Below, one piece after another: positions 32,402 through 40,525 of a stretch of 54,955 nucleotides of DNA (its first letter is position 1; each line of letters starts with the position of its first letter). The stretch comes from a bacterium 1xD8-48 (GTDB lineage Bacteria; Bacillota; Clostridia; Lachnospirales; Lachnospiraceae): assembly GCA_009917455.1 (NCBI GenBank), contig QZDS01000032.1, positions 1-54,955 of the forward strand. The letters run 5' to 3'. The translations under genes were made by a program, and so were the position numbers. Under the pieces are notes generated by a model, which saw only the letters and a program-made list of their open reading frames with translations, searched no databases and was not told the origin of the DNA.

Positions 32402-34204
32402 ATGACTACATATATAAAGGATTACCCGCGTCCTCAGTTTGTCCGAAAGGAGTGGACGAATCTGAACGGGGAATGGGAATTTCGGATGGACGACCAAAAC
32501 GAAGGGGAAAAGGAGAGATGGTTCGAGGGATTGAAGCAAAGCCGTAAGATACAGGTTCCTTTTACCTGTGAGACGCAAATGAGCGGGATTGGGGAAGAAG
32601 AATTTCATCCTTATGTCTGGTATGAGAGGGAAATCACCGTTGAAAAGGAAAAAAGAAAAGGGCATAAAGCAATCCTCCATTTTGAGGGCAGCGACTTTTT
32701 GACAAAGGTGTGGGTGAACGGCCGACTGGCCGGAAGCCATAAGGGCGGTTACAGCCGTTTTTCTTTTGATATTACGGATTTGGCCGTGGACGGCGTTAAC
32801 AGAATCTGCGTGAAGGTGGAAGATGTGCCGGACAGACAGATTCCCCGGGGGAAGCAGCGGTGGATAAAAAATAATTTTGGCTGTTGGTATGTGCAGACTA
32901 CCGGAATATGGAAAACCGTGTGGATGGAGTATGTTCCTTTAATTAGCCTGGCCTCCGTGAAAATGACGCCTGATTTGGCGGGCGGATGCCTTAGGGTGGA
33001 GTGCGCGGTGGACGGCGTGGATTTTATGACTGCCTTTGAGGAAAAAGAGTTGAGCCTTCAGGCGGAAGTTACCTTTGAAGGGCGTCTGATTGCAAAGGCA
33101 TCGGCGGCTGTTATGAAGAAATCTTTTGAGCTGAAGCTGGACCTTGATATGCCGCGGGAAGACGAGCCATGGGGAGTTTACACGTGGAGCCCCGAAAATC
33201 CACGGCTTTACGATATCTGCTTTTTCCTGCATGACGGGAACGGGGCGCCGGATGAAGTGCGTTCGTATTTCGGCATGAGGGAAATCAGGGTTGAGGGAGA
33301 GCATATCCTGTTAAATGGGCAGCCCCTTTACCAGAGGCTGATTTTGGACCAGGGTTACTGGGAGAAATCACATTTAACTCCGCCGGATGAGGAGTCTTTG
33401 ATTGAAGACATAGACAAGATACACGCCCTGGGATACAATGGGGTCAGAAAGCATCAGAAGATTGAAGACGAGAGATTTCTCTACTGGTGCGATGTGAAAG
33501 GGATGCTGGTGTGGAGCGAAGCGCCTGCGGCCTATGAATTTTCGGATGAAGCGGTTTCGGAATTTGTAAAAGAGTGGACGGATATCGTGAGGCAGAATTA
33601 TAATCATCCTTCCATTATTACCTGGGTTCCGTTCAATGAATCCTGGGGAATACCGCGGGTAAAAGATAACAGGGAGCAGCAGCATTTTACGGAAAGCGTC
33701 TATCATCTGACGAAAAGCATGGATAAATTCCGGCCGGTAATTGTCAACGACGGGTGGGAGCATACCGTATCGGATATCATAACTTTGCACGATTATGAGG
33801 AATTTGGCGAGATACTGAAAAACAGGTATGTCCGGTATGAAAAAGAAATTCTGGCCGGGGAAGTGTACCACTGTGGCTTCAAATCCGCGTTTGCCAACGG
33901 GTATTCTTACCGGGGGCAGCCGGTGATTATCAGCGAGTTTGGCGGAATCGCATTTGCCGGACAGGGTAGCGAGTGGGGTTACGGAAGCGCTGTGGAAACA
34001 AAAGAGGCGTTTCTGAAACGCTTTGACGCGGTTACCACGGCGATTAAAGAGATTCCTTATGTGTGCGGCTATTGCTATACCCAGGTGACGGACGTCCAGC
34101 AGGAAATCAACGGGCTTATGGATATCAGGCGGAATTTCAAGGTTTCACCCGATAAAATAAAGGAAATTAACGAGCGTCAGGTGGGAGATTTGAGGAAAAT
34201 ATAA
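32402..34204 (+). CDS. GH2 glycoside hydrolase (beta-galactosidase/glucuronidase-like)
   Basis: The 600-residue enzyme shows the GH2 order: a sugar-binding jelly roll (about 15-185), an immunoglobulin-like domain (190-290) and a TIM barrel (295-590). The acid/base is Glu413 in PFNESWG and the nucleophile is Glu512 in ISEFGG. There is no signal peptide, so it is cytoplasmic. GH2 members remove beta-linked galactose, glucuronate, mannose or arabinose. The adjacent pectin locus favours side-chain trimming of imported rhamnogalacturonan oligosaccharides, but this is an inference. The gene has its own promoter, operators and terminator, so it is regulated separately from the genes that follow. Confidence 0.88.
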   Translation: MTTYIKDYPRPQFVRKEWTNLNGEWEFRMDDQNEGEKERWFEGLKQSRKIQVPFTCETQMSGIGEEEFHPYVWYEREITVEKEKRKGHKAILHFEGSDFLTKVWVNGRLAGSHKGGYSRFSFDITDLAVDGVNRICVKVEDVPDRQIPRGKQRWIKNNFGCWYVQTTGIWKTVWMEYVPLISLASVKMTPDLAGGCLRVECAVDGVDFMTAFEEKELSLQAEVTFEGRLIAKASAAVMKKSFELKLDLDMPREDEPWGVYTWSPENPRLYDICFFLHDGNGAPDEVRSYFGMREIRVEGEHILLNGQPLYQRLILDQGYWEKSHLTPPDEESLIEDIDKIHALGYNGVRKHQKIEDERFLYWCDVKGMLVWSEAPAAYEFSDEAVSEFVKEWTDIVRQNYNHPSIITWVPFNESWGIPRVKDNREQQHFTESVYHLTKSMDKFRPVIVNDGWEHTVSDIITLHDYEEFGEILKNRYVRYEKEILAGEVYHCGFKSAFANGYSYRGQPVIISEFGGIAFAGQGSEWGYGSAVETKEAFLKRFDAVTTAIKEIPYVCGYCYTQVTDVQQEINGLMDIRRNFKVSPDKIKEINERQVGDLRKI

Positions 34205-34216
34205 TACATGGAGTCA

Positions 34217-34256
34217 AAATCCGGGAATCTGAAAAACAGGTTTCCGGATTTTTTGC
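34217..34256 (+). terminator. Rho-independent terminator after GH2
   Basis: aaatccgg (34217-34224) pairs with ccggattt (34244-34251), extended inward by gaatctg/caggttt, giving about 15 base pairs with an A5 loop. A run of T residues follows. Confidence 0.88.
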
Positions 34257-34323
34257 AGTATACTTTGAACATTATCTCTGTTAAAATAGTAATATTAGAG
34301 GAAATTAACGGAGGACGATTTGG

Positions 34324-35118
34324 ATGAAAACGATATACATCTGCTTTCCGGAGGGAAAGCATAAGGCGCTGACCATGAGTTACGACGACGGCAGGGAGGA
34401 GGACTACAGGCTGGTTGAAATTTTCAACCGGTACGGGATTAAGGGAACCTTCCATTTAAATTCCGGATTAAGGACGCCGGGGCGTATTCCGCAGGAGGAA
34501 TACAGAAAGCTCTACAAAGGGCATGAGATTTCCTGCCATACGGTGACCCATCCCACCATTGCGCGCTGTCCCATAGAGCAGGTGGCGCTTCAGGTTCTTG
34601 AGGACAGAAGGACGCTTGAAAAAATCGCAGGCTACCCGGTGAGGGGAATGTCCTACCCCAACGGCTCTTATAATGAAGAAATTGTAAAGCTCCTTCCCGG
34701 CCTTGGGATTGAGTACAGCCGGATAGTAGGGGATACGGATGATTTTGCCATGCCGGAGAATTTCCTTACATGGAAGGCAACCTGCCACCACAACCACAGG
34801 CTGCTGGAAAACGGGGAGCGGTTCTGCGCTTTAAATAAGACGCAGTATCTGTATTTAATGTATGTATGGGGGCACAGCTACGAATTTACACAGGACGGCA
34901 ACTGGGAGCTGATGGAGGACTTCTGCCGTATGGCGGGAGGACGTGAGGATATCTGGTATGCCACGAATATAGAGATTGTGGATTATATGAAAGCTGCGGG
35001 AAATCTGAAATTCACAATTGATGAAAATCTGGTTTACAATCCGAATGCCCGGAGCGTATGGATTCAGGCAGATAAGGACTTTTGCGAGATTCCCGGCGGA
35101 AAAACGGTTGAAATTTGA
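34324..35118 (+). CDS. Polysaccharide deacetylase-family protein (CE4-like), cytoplasmic
   Basis: The 264-residue protein has the NodB-homology metal triad: SYDDG (Asp21, Asp22) and HTVTH (His72, His76). A GTFHLNSG strand and MSYPNG correspond to later motifs of the fold. CE4 enzymes remove acetyl groups from carbohydrates. Unlike most Gram-positive members it lacks a signal peptide or membrane anchor, so it probably acts on imported oligosaccharides. The ATG follows cggaggacg. The next gene begins 11 bases later, so the two form a pair. No clear promoter was found in the 70 bases after the GH2 terminator, only an AT-rich TTGAAC/TAATAT pair with poor spacing. Confidence 0.8.
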   Translation: MKTIYICFPEGKHKALTMSYDDGREEDYRLVEIFNRYGIKGTFHLNSGLRTPGRIPQEEYRKLYKGHEISCHTVTHPTIARCPIEQVALQVLEDRRTLEKIAGYPVRGMSYPNGSYNEEIVKLLPGLGIEYSRIVGDTDDFAMPENFLTWKATCHHNHRLLENGERFCALNKTQYLYLMYVWGHSYEFTQDGNWELMEDFCRMAGGREDIWYATNIEIVDYMKAAGNLKFTIDENLVYNPNARSVWIQADKDFCEIPGGKTVEI

Positions 35119-35129
35119 GAGGAAAGATT

Positions 35130-35801
35130 ATGATAACGAGACATCAGTACAGAGGGTGCTTAAAGCAGGATGCAGACGGAGAGCGCCTTACGGACGCGCT
35201 TTTGGAGATGCGGGAGGACGTAAAGAAATTTATAGACGGCAAAAGGCTTTTAGCCGTTTATCTTTACCGCTATAAGAGGATGTGCTTTTTATATTATGAA
35301 GCTCTGGAGGAGGGGATTGGCCCGAATGACTTTTCGGGAGCTCTGATGCCACTTCTGGAAATGTGGCCTGAGGAAGAAGGAAAGACGCCCTGGGCGTATA
35401 TGTACCATATTTTCCATCACAGCATCCCAGGCGAGCCGGAAGGCTGGGAAAAGGAGAGGACGGGAGAAAAGACCAAAATAGGGCGGATTGCGTTTCTGTA
35501 CCCGGAAAAGCTTTTTTCCTACGCCTGCTGGCACAAGGCGATTGTGGATGAGGGGAAGCACGCCGGCGATAAGTACCAGTGCATTGCCCTGCATGAAAAC
35601 ATACTTTTTTCCTATTACGAGGAGCCCAGAACCAATGTGAATCTGTGCGGGGAGCAGGGTGCGGAATCAGAGGCTCTTAAGGGATGGATGGCGGCAGACC
35701 CGGAAAGCCATTTTAACAGGGGAAAGGCAGGCGGCGACAATTTTCTGGTAATTGAGCCGATTCTTCTGATGGACAGAAGAATATCGGACGTGAAGGGATA
35801 A
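35130..35801 (+). CDS. Unrecognised 223-residue protein paired with the deacetylase
   Basis: I do not recognise a family. The protein is soluble, rich in aromatic and charged residues, and probably alpha/beta. Notable segments are the tyrosine-rich LLAVYLYRYKRMCFLYYEAL near 45-65, YMYHIFHHS near 95 and LFSYACWHKAIVDEG near 135; together the clustered His, Tyr and Trp look like an active or binding site. It has no signal peptide or helix. The ATG at 35130 follows gagaggaaag, and an in-frame ATG at 35115 lies inside the deacetylase gene. Close coupling to the deacetylase and position before the AraC regulator suggest a role in the pectin locus. Confidence 0.7.
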   Translation: MITRHQYRGCLKQDADGERLTDALLEMREDVKKFIDGKRLLAVYLYRYKRMCFLYYEALEEGIGPNDFSGALMPLLEMWPEEEGKTPWAYMYHIFHHSIPGEPEGWEKERTGEKTKIGRIAFLYPEKLFSYACWHKAIVDEGKHAGDKYQCIALHENILFSYYEEPRTNVNLCGEQGAESEALKGWMAADPESHFNRGKAGGDNFLVIEPILLMDRRISDVKG

Positions 35802-35863
35802 GCATCGCATTTTGATGCAAAAGGATGAGCTACTGGCAAGAGGCATGCGGGAGGAAGCGTAAG

Positions 35864-38212
35864 GTGAAAAGGATTTCTATTTTGGGACAGAGCATACTGG
35901 CAATTTTGTGTGTGCTCATTATTCCCACGGCATTGATTTCCTATCATGTACTTAATAACGCGGCGCAATATTCTGAGGAAAATATCGCGCTGTCAAAGCT
36001 GGATAATCTGGAATCGGTAAGCAGTATGACGGAGCTGGTTTTAGGGGGATATACCAGGAATGTGATTCAGTTTGCCAATAATTCCGCCTGTAAGAGACTG
36101 GCTGAGGTGAACCGCTACCGCAATATCGGTACGGATATGAGCAAAATCAAGGCGGTGTGGAACGGGATTGACTATCTTGACAGAGGCTTTGGGACGGAAA
36201 AAATGGTGCAGTCCTGTTTTTATATGGGGGACGGTTCCGATTATGTGATTTCTACGGACAGGGGCGTGTGCAAGGTGGAAAATTACGCATCCCTTGACTG
36301 GCTTATGGACGAGGGGGATTCTGGGCTTAAGAAGGGAATCCGGGGAAAATGGATTGCAAGAAATCTTTACGGGACGGAGATACCGGAGGATAATGAAGCG
36401 GTAAGCACCCGGCAGAACAAAGTATCCGTGCTCACTTATGTGTATTCAATTAATCCGCTGATTTCGTCCGACGGAGGAACGGTGGTCTGTAATATTTATA
36501 TGTCGAAGCTCAGCGACTTCATGAATCCGGCAGGACAGACCTCGGGGGTCTGCTATATTCTCGATGAAAGCAGCAATATTATATGCCACCCGTCCAAAGC
36601 TCTTTCACCGGCCGGTGAGGAGGAGAAGCAGATAGCCGATACCATTGCAGGGCTGGGGACGAAGAAAGGCTATTTTGATTATGAATACAACGGAATTCGC
36701 TATCTGTGCGCCTACCGGAAATCTGACGCAAACAGCTGGACTTATATAGCCACCTACAATCTGGAGGATATTATGAGAGGAGCCAAAACCATTTCCTACC
36801 AGGGAATGATGGTGATTATGGCGGCCATAGCGGCAGGGCTTGTCCTGGTGGTAGCCGCTTTTTACTGGCTGTTCCGTCCTTTCCGCAATCTGATTGGAGC
36901 TATCAGAAAGGATATGTCAGCGGGAGAAGCCAGAAATGAACGTCCCAAGAATGAGATTTACTATCTTCGGGAGGCCTTTGAGAAGATGAAGGCGGAGGAG
37001 GGGGAAATTCACAGTATGCTGGAAGCGAGAAACTCGGACACTGAACGGCTCCTGCTCCGGGAAGTTCTTTCAGGTACGCTGGACGGGGACAAGAAAAAGG
37101 AAAATCTGGATGCGCTGTTCCCTTATGGCCATTTTGTGGTGCTGTTTGCGGGAGTGGACGGAGGGAGCAGGCTTTTGCGGGATTATAACTGGGATGAGAG
37201 AATGTACTATTTCCTTCAGATAGAAGAAATTTTTTCCCGCCTTTTAAAGGGAGAAGGCTATGTTGCCAAAACCGTATATTTTCGTTCCACTACCTGTGTG
37301 ACGGTGCTGAACATTAAAACCTATGACCAGAAGAAGGTGACCACCTTTATTCTGGAGAGGATTGCAATGATTAAGGAGGAATTGAAGAAGGTATTCGATT
37401 ATACCATGACAATTGGGGTAAGCACGGTTCACGGTGATATCAGGGATTTGAACGAAGGAATGGAGGAGGCTACAAAGGCGGTGAAGCACCGGATTATTGC
37501 CGGAAAAAATCAGGTGATTTTCTGGAGGGACCGCATGAATGAAAGCGAATATTATCATTATCCTTATGACAGCGAGAGAAGGATTGTCAATAATATCAAG
37601 CTTCACAATATGGAGGCGGTGGCGGAGGAGATTACCGCCGTCCGCGAAAAAATTCTGGCGATTGAGGATATTTCCTACGATAATGTGGTGCTTATTTACC
37701 AGCAGCTTGTGGGAAGTATGATTAAGACGCTTGTGGGCGAGAGAGTGCAGATTTCCAGATTCCTTGGGAATGGCAGAAAGGTATATACGACGATAGCTGA
37801 GCTGGATACGATTGAGGAAATCGAGGATTTTGTGAAGGATTTTGTGGGACAGTTACGGGAGTATCTGGAGGAAGGTACAGAGGAAAAGGAAGAAGAGCAG
37901 CTTTATGAGCGTATTCTGGCTTTTCTGGATATTCATTACCGGGAGGATATTGATTTTGAGGAAACGGCGGGGAAAATGGGCATCAGCTATTCCCACATGC
38001 GGCATGTGATGCGGGAAAAAGGCGACATCAGCCTTACGGATTATATTAACCGCTGCCGGATAAACGAGGCAAAGGAGCTTCTGATATCCACAGATAAAAA
38101 GCTTACGGAGATTGCGGAGCAGGTGGGTTACCATAATGTTCAGAGCCTGAACAGATTTTTCAAGAAGTATGAGGGGACAACGCCCAACAGCCTTAGAAAA
38201 GTTGACAAATGA
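35864..38212 (+). CDS. AraC-family regulator with extracellular sensor (YesN/YtdP-like)
   Basis: The 782-residue membrane regulator has an N-terminal helix (residues 5-25), an extracellular Cache-like domain (about 30-290), a second helix (about 310-335), a cytoplasmic linker and a C-terminal pair of AraC helix-turn-helix motifs (EETAGKMGISYSHMRHVM, then LTEIAEQVGYHNVQSLNRFFKKYEG). This layout is typical of Firmicutes regulators beside LplABC-type sugar importers. The frame is open from an ATG at 35825, but a GTG at 35864 has GGAGG 9 bases before it and yields a clean signal anchor. It probably senses an extracellular pectin fragment and activates the importer operon from 38584. Confidence 0.87.
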   Translation: MKRISILGQSILAILCVLIIPTALISYHVLNNAAQYSEENIALSKLDNLESVSSMTELVLGGYTRNVIQFANNSACKRLAEVNRYRNIGTDMSKIKAVWNGIDYLDRGFGTEKMVQSCFYMGDGSDYVISTDRGVCKVENYASLDWLMDEGDSGLKKGIRGKWIARNLYGTEIPEDNEAVSTRQNKVSVLTYVYSINPLISSDGGTVVCNIYMSKLSDFMNPAGQTSGVCYILDESSNIICHPSKALSPAGEEEKQIADTIAGLGTKKGYFDYEYNGIRYLCAYRKSDANSWTYIATYNLEDIMRGAKTISYQGMMVIMAAIAAGLVLVVAAFYWLFRPFRNLIGAIRKDMSAGEARNERPKNEIYYLREAFEKMKAEEGEIHSMLEARNSDTERLLLREVLSGTLDGDKKKENLDALFPYGHFVVLFAGVDGGSRLLRDYNWDERMYYFLQIEEIFSRLLKGEGYVAKTVYFRSTTCVTVLNIKTYDQKKVTTFILERIAMIKEELKKVFDYTMTIGVSTVHGDIRDLNEGMEEATKAVKHRIIAGKNQVIFWRDRMNESEYYHYPYDSERRIVNNIKLHNMEAVAEEITAVREKILAIEDISYDNVVLIYQQLVGSMIKTLVGERVQISRFLGNGRKVYTTIAELDTIEEIEDFVKDFVGQLREYLEEGTEEKEEEQLYERILAFLDIHYREDIDFEETAGKMGISYSHMRHVMREKGDISLTDYINRCRINEAKELLISTDKKLTEIAEQVGYHNVQSLNRFFKKYEGTTPNSLRKVDK

Positions 38213-38368
38213 TAATCCTATCTTGATGGTTTTAGGGGCATTTTGCACTATTGATTTTGGTTTTGATGTTTAAAATTGTCTTTAAACGAGGCATAAATTC
38301 AGGAGAAATAAAGAAAAACGGAATTAAATTCCATAAAATGAAAAGAAAATAATTTCAGAAAAAACGGA

Positions 38369-38402
38369 GAAAAGCCTGTAAAATCAAGGCTTTTCTTTTA
38401 TT
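38369..38402 (+). terminator. Rho-independent terminator after the AraC regulator
   Basis: gaaaagcc (38369-38376) pairs with ggcttttc (38388-38395) and is followed by ttttatta. It lies 157 bases after the stop codon; the rest of the 371-base gap is AT-rich and holds the importer control region. Confidence 0.8.
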
Positions 38403-38443
38403 ATCAAAAATGAAGTACTGCATCAGAAATGAACGTTTACAAA

Positions 38444-38473
38444 AAAATTATAATCTTTAAAATAAAATTATAA
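38444..38473 (+). promoter_or_regulatory. 20-bp-spaced direct repeat before the importer operon
   Basis: AAAATTATAA occurs at 38444-38453 and 38464-38473, two helical turns apart, within the region expected to hold an AraC-activated promoter. The sequence is very AT-rich, so chance is possible. No good -35/-10 pair is visible before 38584. Confidence 0.35.
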
Positions 38474-38583
38474 AAAATGTATAGAGGCATGGCGGGGACG
38501 GATTTGAAGACGACAGTACAAAAGTCAAAGTGCGGTAAGGCTGTGCCGGAAAGTTTTAATATTTTAGAAGGGAAGGGAAGTTC

Positions 38584-39540
38584 ATGAGTGATGCAACTAT
38601 GAAAAAGCTGGCTCTGAAAGAAGCCAGAAAGAAGCAGAAGCCCTTTAAGGACTGTTTCAAAAGGGACTGGCAGCTCTACTCTCTGCTGTTAATTCCTATT
38701 ATATTCTGCTTTATCTTCAAGTATGTACCTATGGCGTGGCTGCAGATTGCCTTTAAGGACTGGAAGATAAGGGACGGATTTTTTGGAGGAGAGTGGGTTG
38801 GCTTTGAGATATTTGGAAAGGTATTCGGCCACAGGAATTTCCTGAAAGCGCTCAGAAACACCCTTCTGCTTAATGTACTCGACTTGATTGTAGGATTCCC
38901 GATGCCAATTATTCTGGCGCTTATGTTAAATGAAGTAAAGAATATCGCTTTCAAGAAGGTGACGCAGACGCTCCTTTATCTGCCCCACTTCCTTTCATGG
39001 GTTATCATCGGCGGTCTGGTATATCAGCTCTTTTCCGTTAACACGGGCGTTATCAACTCGCTGATTCAGAACGCAGGCGGAACGCCAATTAACTTCCTTC
39101 AGGAAGACACGAACTGGCTGATAACCTACATAGTAATAGGAGCATGGCAGTCCATGGGATGGGGAACCATCATTTACCTGGCTTCCATCACCTCCGTAAA
39201 CTCGGAGCTTTATGAGGCGGCAAGAGTGGACGGCGCCAACCGCTGGCAGCAGATGCTCAACGTAACGCTTCCCTGTATCAGAAGCACCATCGTAATTCTT
39301 CTGATTATGCAGCTGGGCAAGATTATGGGCGGTTCCTTCGAACGAATCATGGCACTTATGAATTACGCCGCAACGGAATACACCACGACTATTCCGGTTC
39401 TGGTTTACCAATGGGGTATTCAGGACATGAAGTTCAGCCAGTCAACGGCTCTTGGCCTGTTCCAGTCAATTATCGGTCTGGCGCTGGTGCTTGGTTCCGA
39501 CTGGGTTTCCAAGAAGCTCGGCGAAGACGGTCTGGTATAA
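38584..39540 (+). CDS. ABC sugar importer permease (LplB/YteP-like)
   Basis: The 318-residue permease has about six helices and the ABC importer loop YEAARVDGANRWQQMLNVTLP (near 215-235), which contacts the ATPase. It belongs to the LplB/YteP group of Firmicutes oligosaccharide importers, whose ATPase is usually shared (MsmX type) and encoded elsewhere; none is encoded nearby. The N-terminus KDCFKRDWQLYSLLLIPIIF is characteristic. A GGGAAGGGAAG site precedes the ATG. It is the first gene of the transport operon. Confidence 0.9.
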   Translation: MSDATMKKLALKEARKKQKPFKDCFKRDWQLYSLLLIPIIFCFIFKYVPMAWLQIAFKDWKIRDGFFGGEWVGFEIFGKVFGHRNFLKALRNTLLLNVLDLIVGFPMPIILALMLNEVKNIAFKKVTQTLLYLPHFLSWVIIGGLVYQLFSVNTGVINSLIQNAGGTPINFLQEDTNWLITYIVIGAWQSMGWGTIIYLASITSVNSELYEAARVDGANRWQQMLNVTLPCIRSTIVILLIMQLGKIMGGSFERIMALMNYAATEYTTTIPVLVYQWGIQDMKFSQSTALGLFQSIIGLALVLGSDWVSKKLGEDGLV

Positions 39541-39553
39541 GGAGGGAGAGCAA

Positions 39554-40462
39554 ATGGCAAAGCAGGCAGTTAATACAAAAACAAAAATCGGTAACGGCAG
39601 TATTGCCGTCAACATTTTAATCTATGCTTTTATTACACTTGTATCTCTGACATGCGTACTTCCTTATGTTCATGTAATAGCAAAATCGCTCAGCTCGGAG
39701 GCATATGTAATTGCAAAACAGGTGGTTCTGTGGCCCAAGGGCCTTACCGGAGAAGCATACCGGAGGATATTCAGCGATAACTCTTTCATTGTGTCCTTTG
39801 GCGTGACGGTGACGATGACGGTGCTTTTCACCCTGCTTGGTATGATAATCACGATATGCGCGGCGTATCCCCTTTCCAGAAAGACTCTGCGGGGCCGCAA
39901 GGTGCTTAACCTTCTGTTCATCTTTACCATGTATTTCCAGGGCGGTATGATTCCCGATTACATTCTGATGAACAGACTGGGATTACTTGAGAAGATGGCT
40001 TCGCTGGTACTGCCTCTGGCATTCAGCGCCTACAATCTGGTTATCATGAAAAACTCTCTGGAATCAAGTATTCCCGACAGCCTTGTGGAATCCGCGCTGA
40101 TTGACGGAGCCAACCACTATACCATCCTTGGAAAGATTGTGCTTCCCTTATCAAAGCCGATTCTCGCAACGCTTACTCTGTTCTATGCGGTAGGCCGCTG
40201 GAACACCTACAGCGACGCAATGTTTTACATCAAGCAGAACACGGCGATGCGTCCCCTGCAGTTAAAGCTCTACTATTTAATTGTGGCGGCGACGGAGAGT
40301 ATTCAGGGCTCCATCAACGACGTGGCCATGTCTACCGTAATGGACCCGGAAATCTTAAAGGCGGCATGTATCGTGTTTGCAACGGTTCCGATTATTCTGG
40401 TATATCCTTTCGTACAGAAATATTTCGTACAGGGAACCATGATTGGAGCGGTAAAAGGTTAA
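39554..40462 (+). CDS. ABC sugar importer permease (LplC/YtcP-like)
   Basis: The 302-residue second permease has six helices and the cytoplasmic loop ESALIDGANHYTILGKIVLP (about 208-227). FTMYFQGGMIPDY is a hallmark of LplC/YtcP proteins. The open frame begins at 39452 inside the previous gene, but the ATG at 39554 follows ggagggagag. In Bacillus subtilis the related YtcQP-YteP system takes up rhamnogalacturonan fragments, which fits the enzymes that follow. Confidence 0.9.
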   Translation: MAKQAVNTKTKIGNGSIAVNILIYAFITLVSLTCVLPYVHVIAKSLSSEAYVIAKQVVLWPKGLTGEAYRRIFSDNSFIVSFGVTVTMTVLFTLLGMIITICAAYPLSRKTLRGRKVLNLLFIFTMYFQGGMIPDYILMNRLGLLEKMASLVLPLAFSAYNLVIMKNSLESSIPDSLVESALIDGANHYTILGKIVLPLSKPILATLTLFYAVGRWNTYSDAMFYIKQNTAMRPLQLKLYYLIVAATESIQGSINDVAMSTVMDPEILKAACIVFATVPIILVYPFVQKYFVQGTMIGAVKG

Positions 40463-40470
40463 ATTTCATA

Positions 40471-40499
40471 TGGTAGTACCCGCATAAGGCGGTAACTAT
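40471..40499 (+). other. Intercistronic hairpin before the binding-protein gene
   Basis: An imperfect hairpin, agtacccgc against gcggtaact around ataag, lies between permease and binding-protein genes and has no T-run. Such hairpins commonly protect the 5' end of a highly expressed binding-protein message. Confidence 0.35.
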
Positions 40500-40525
40500 A
40501 AATAAACAATTTAGGAGGATAGTAA

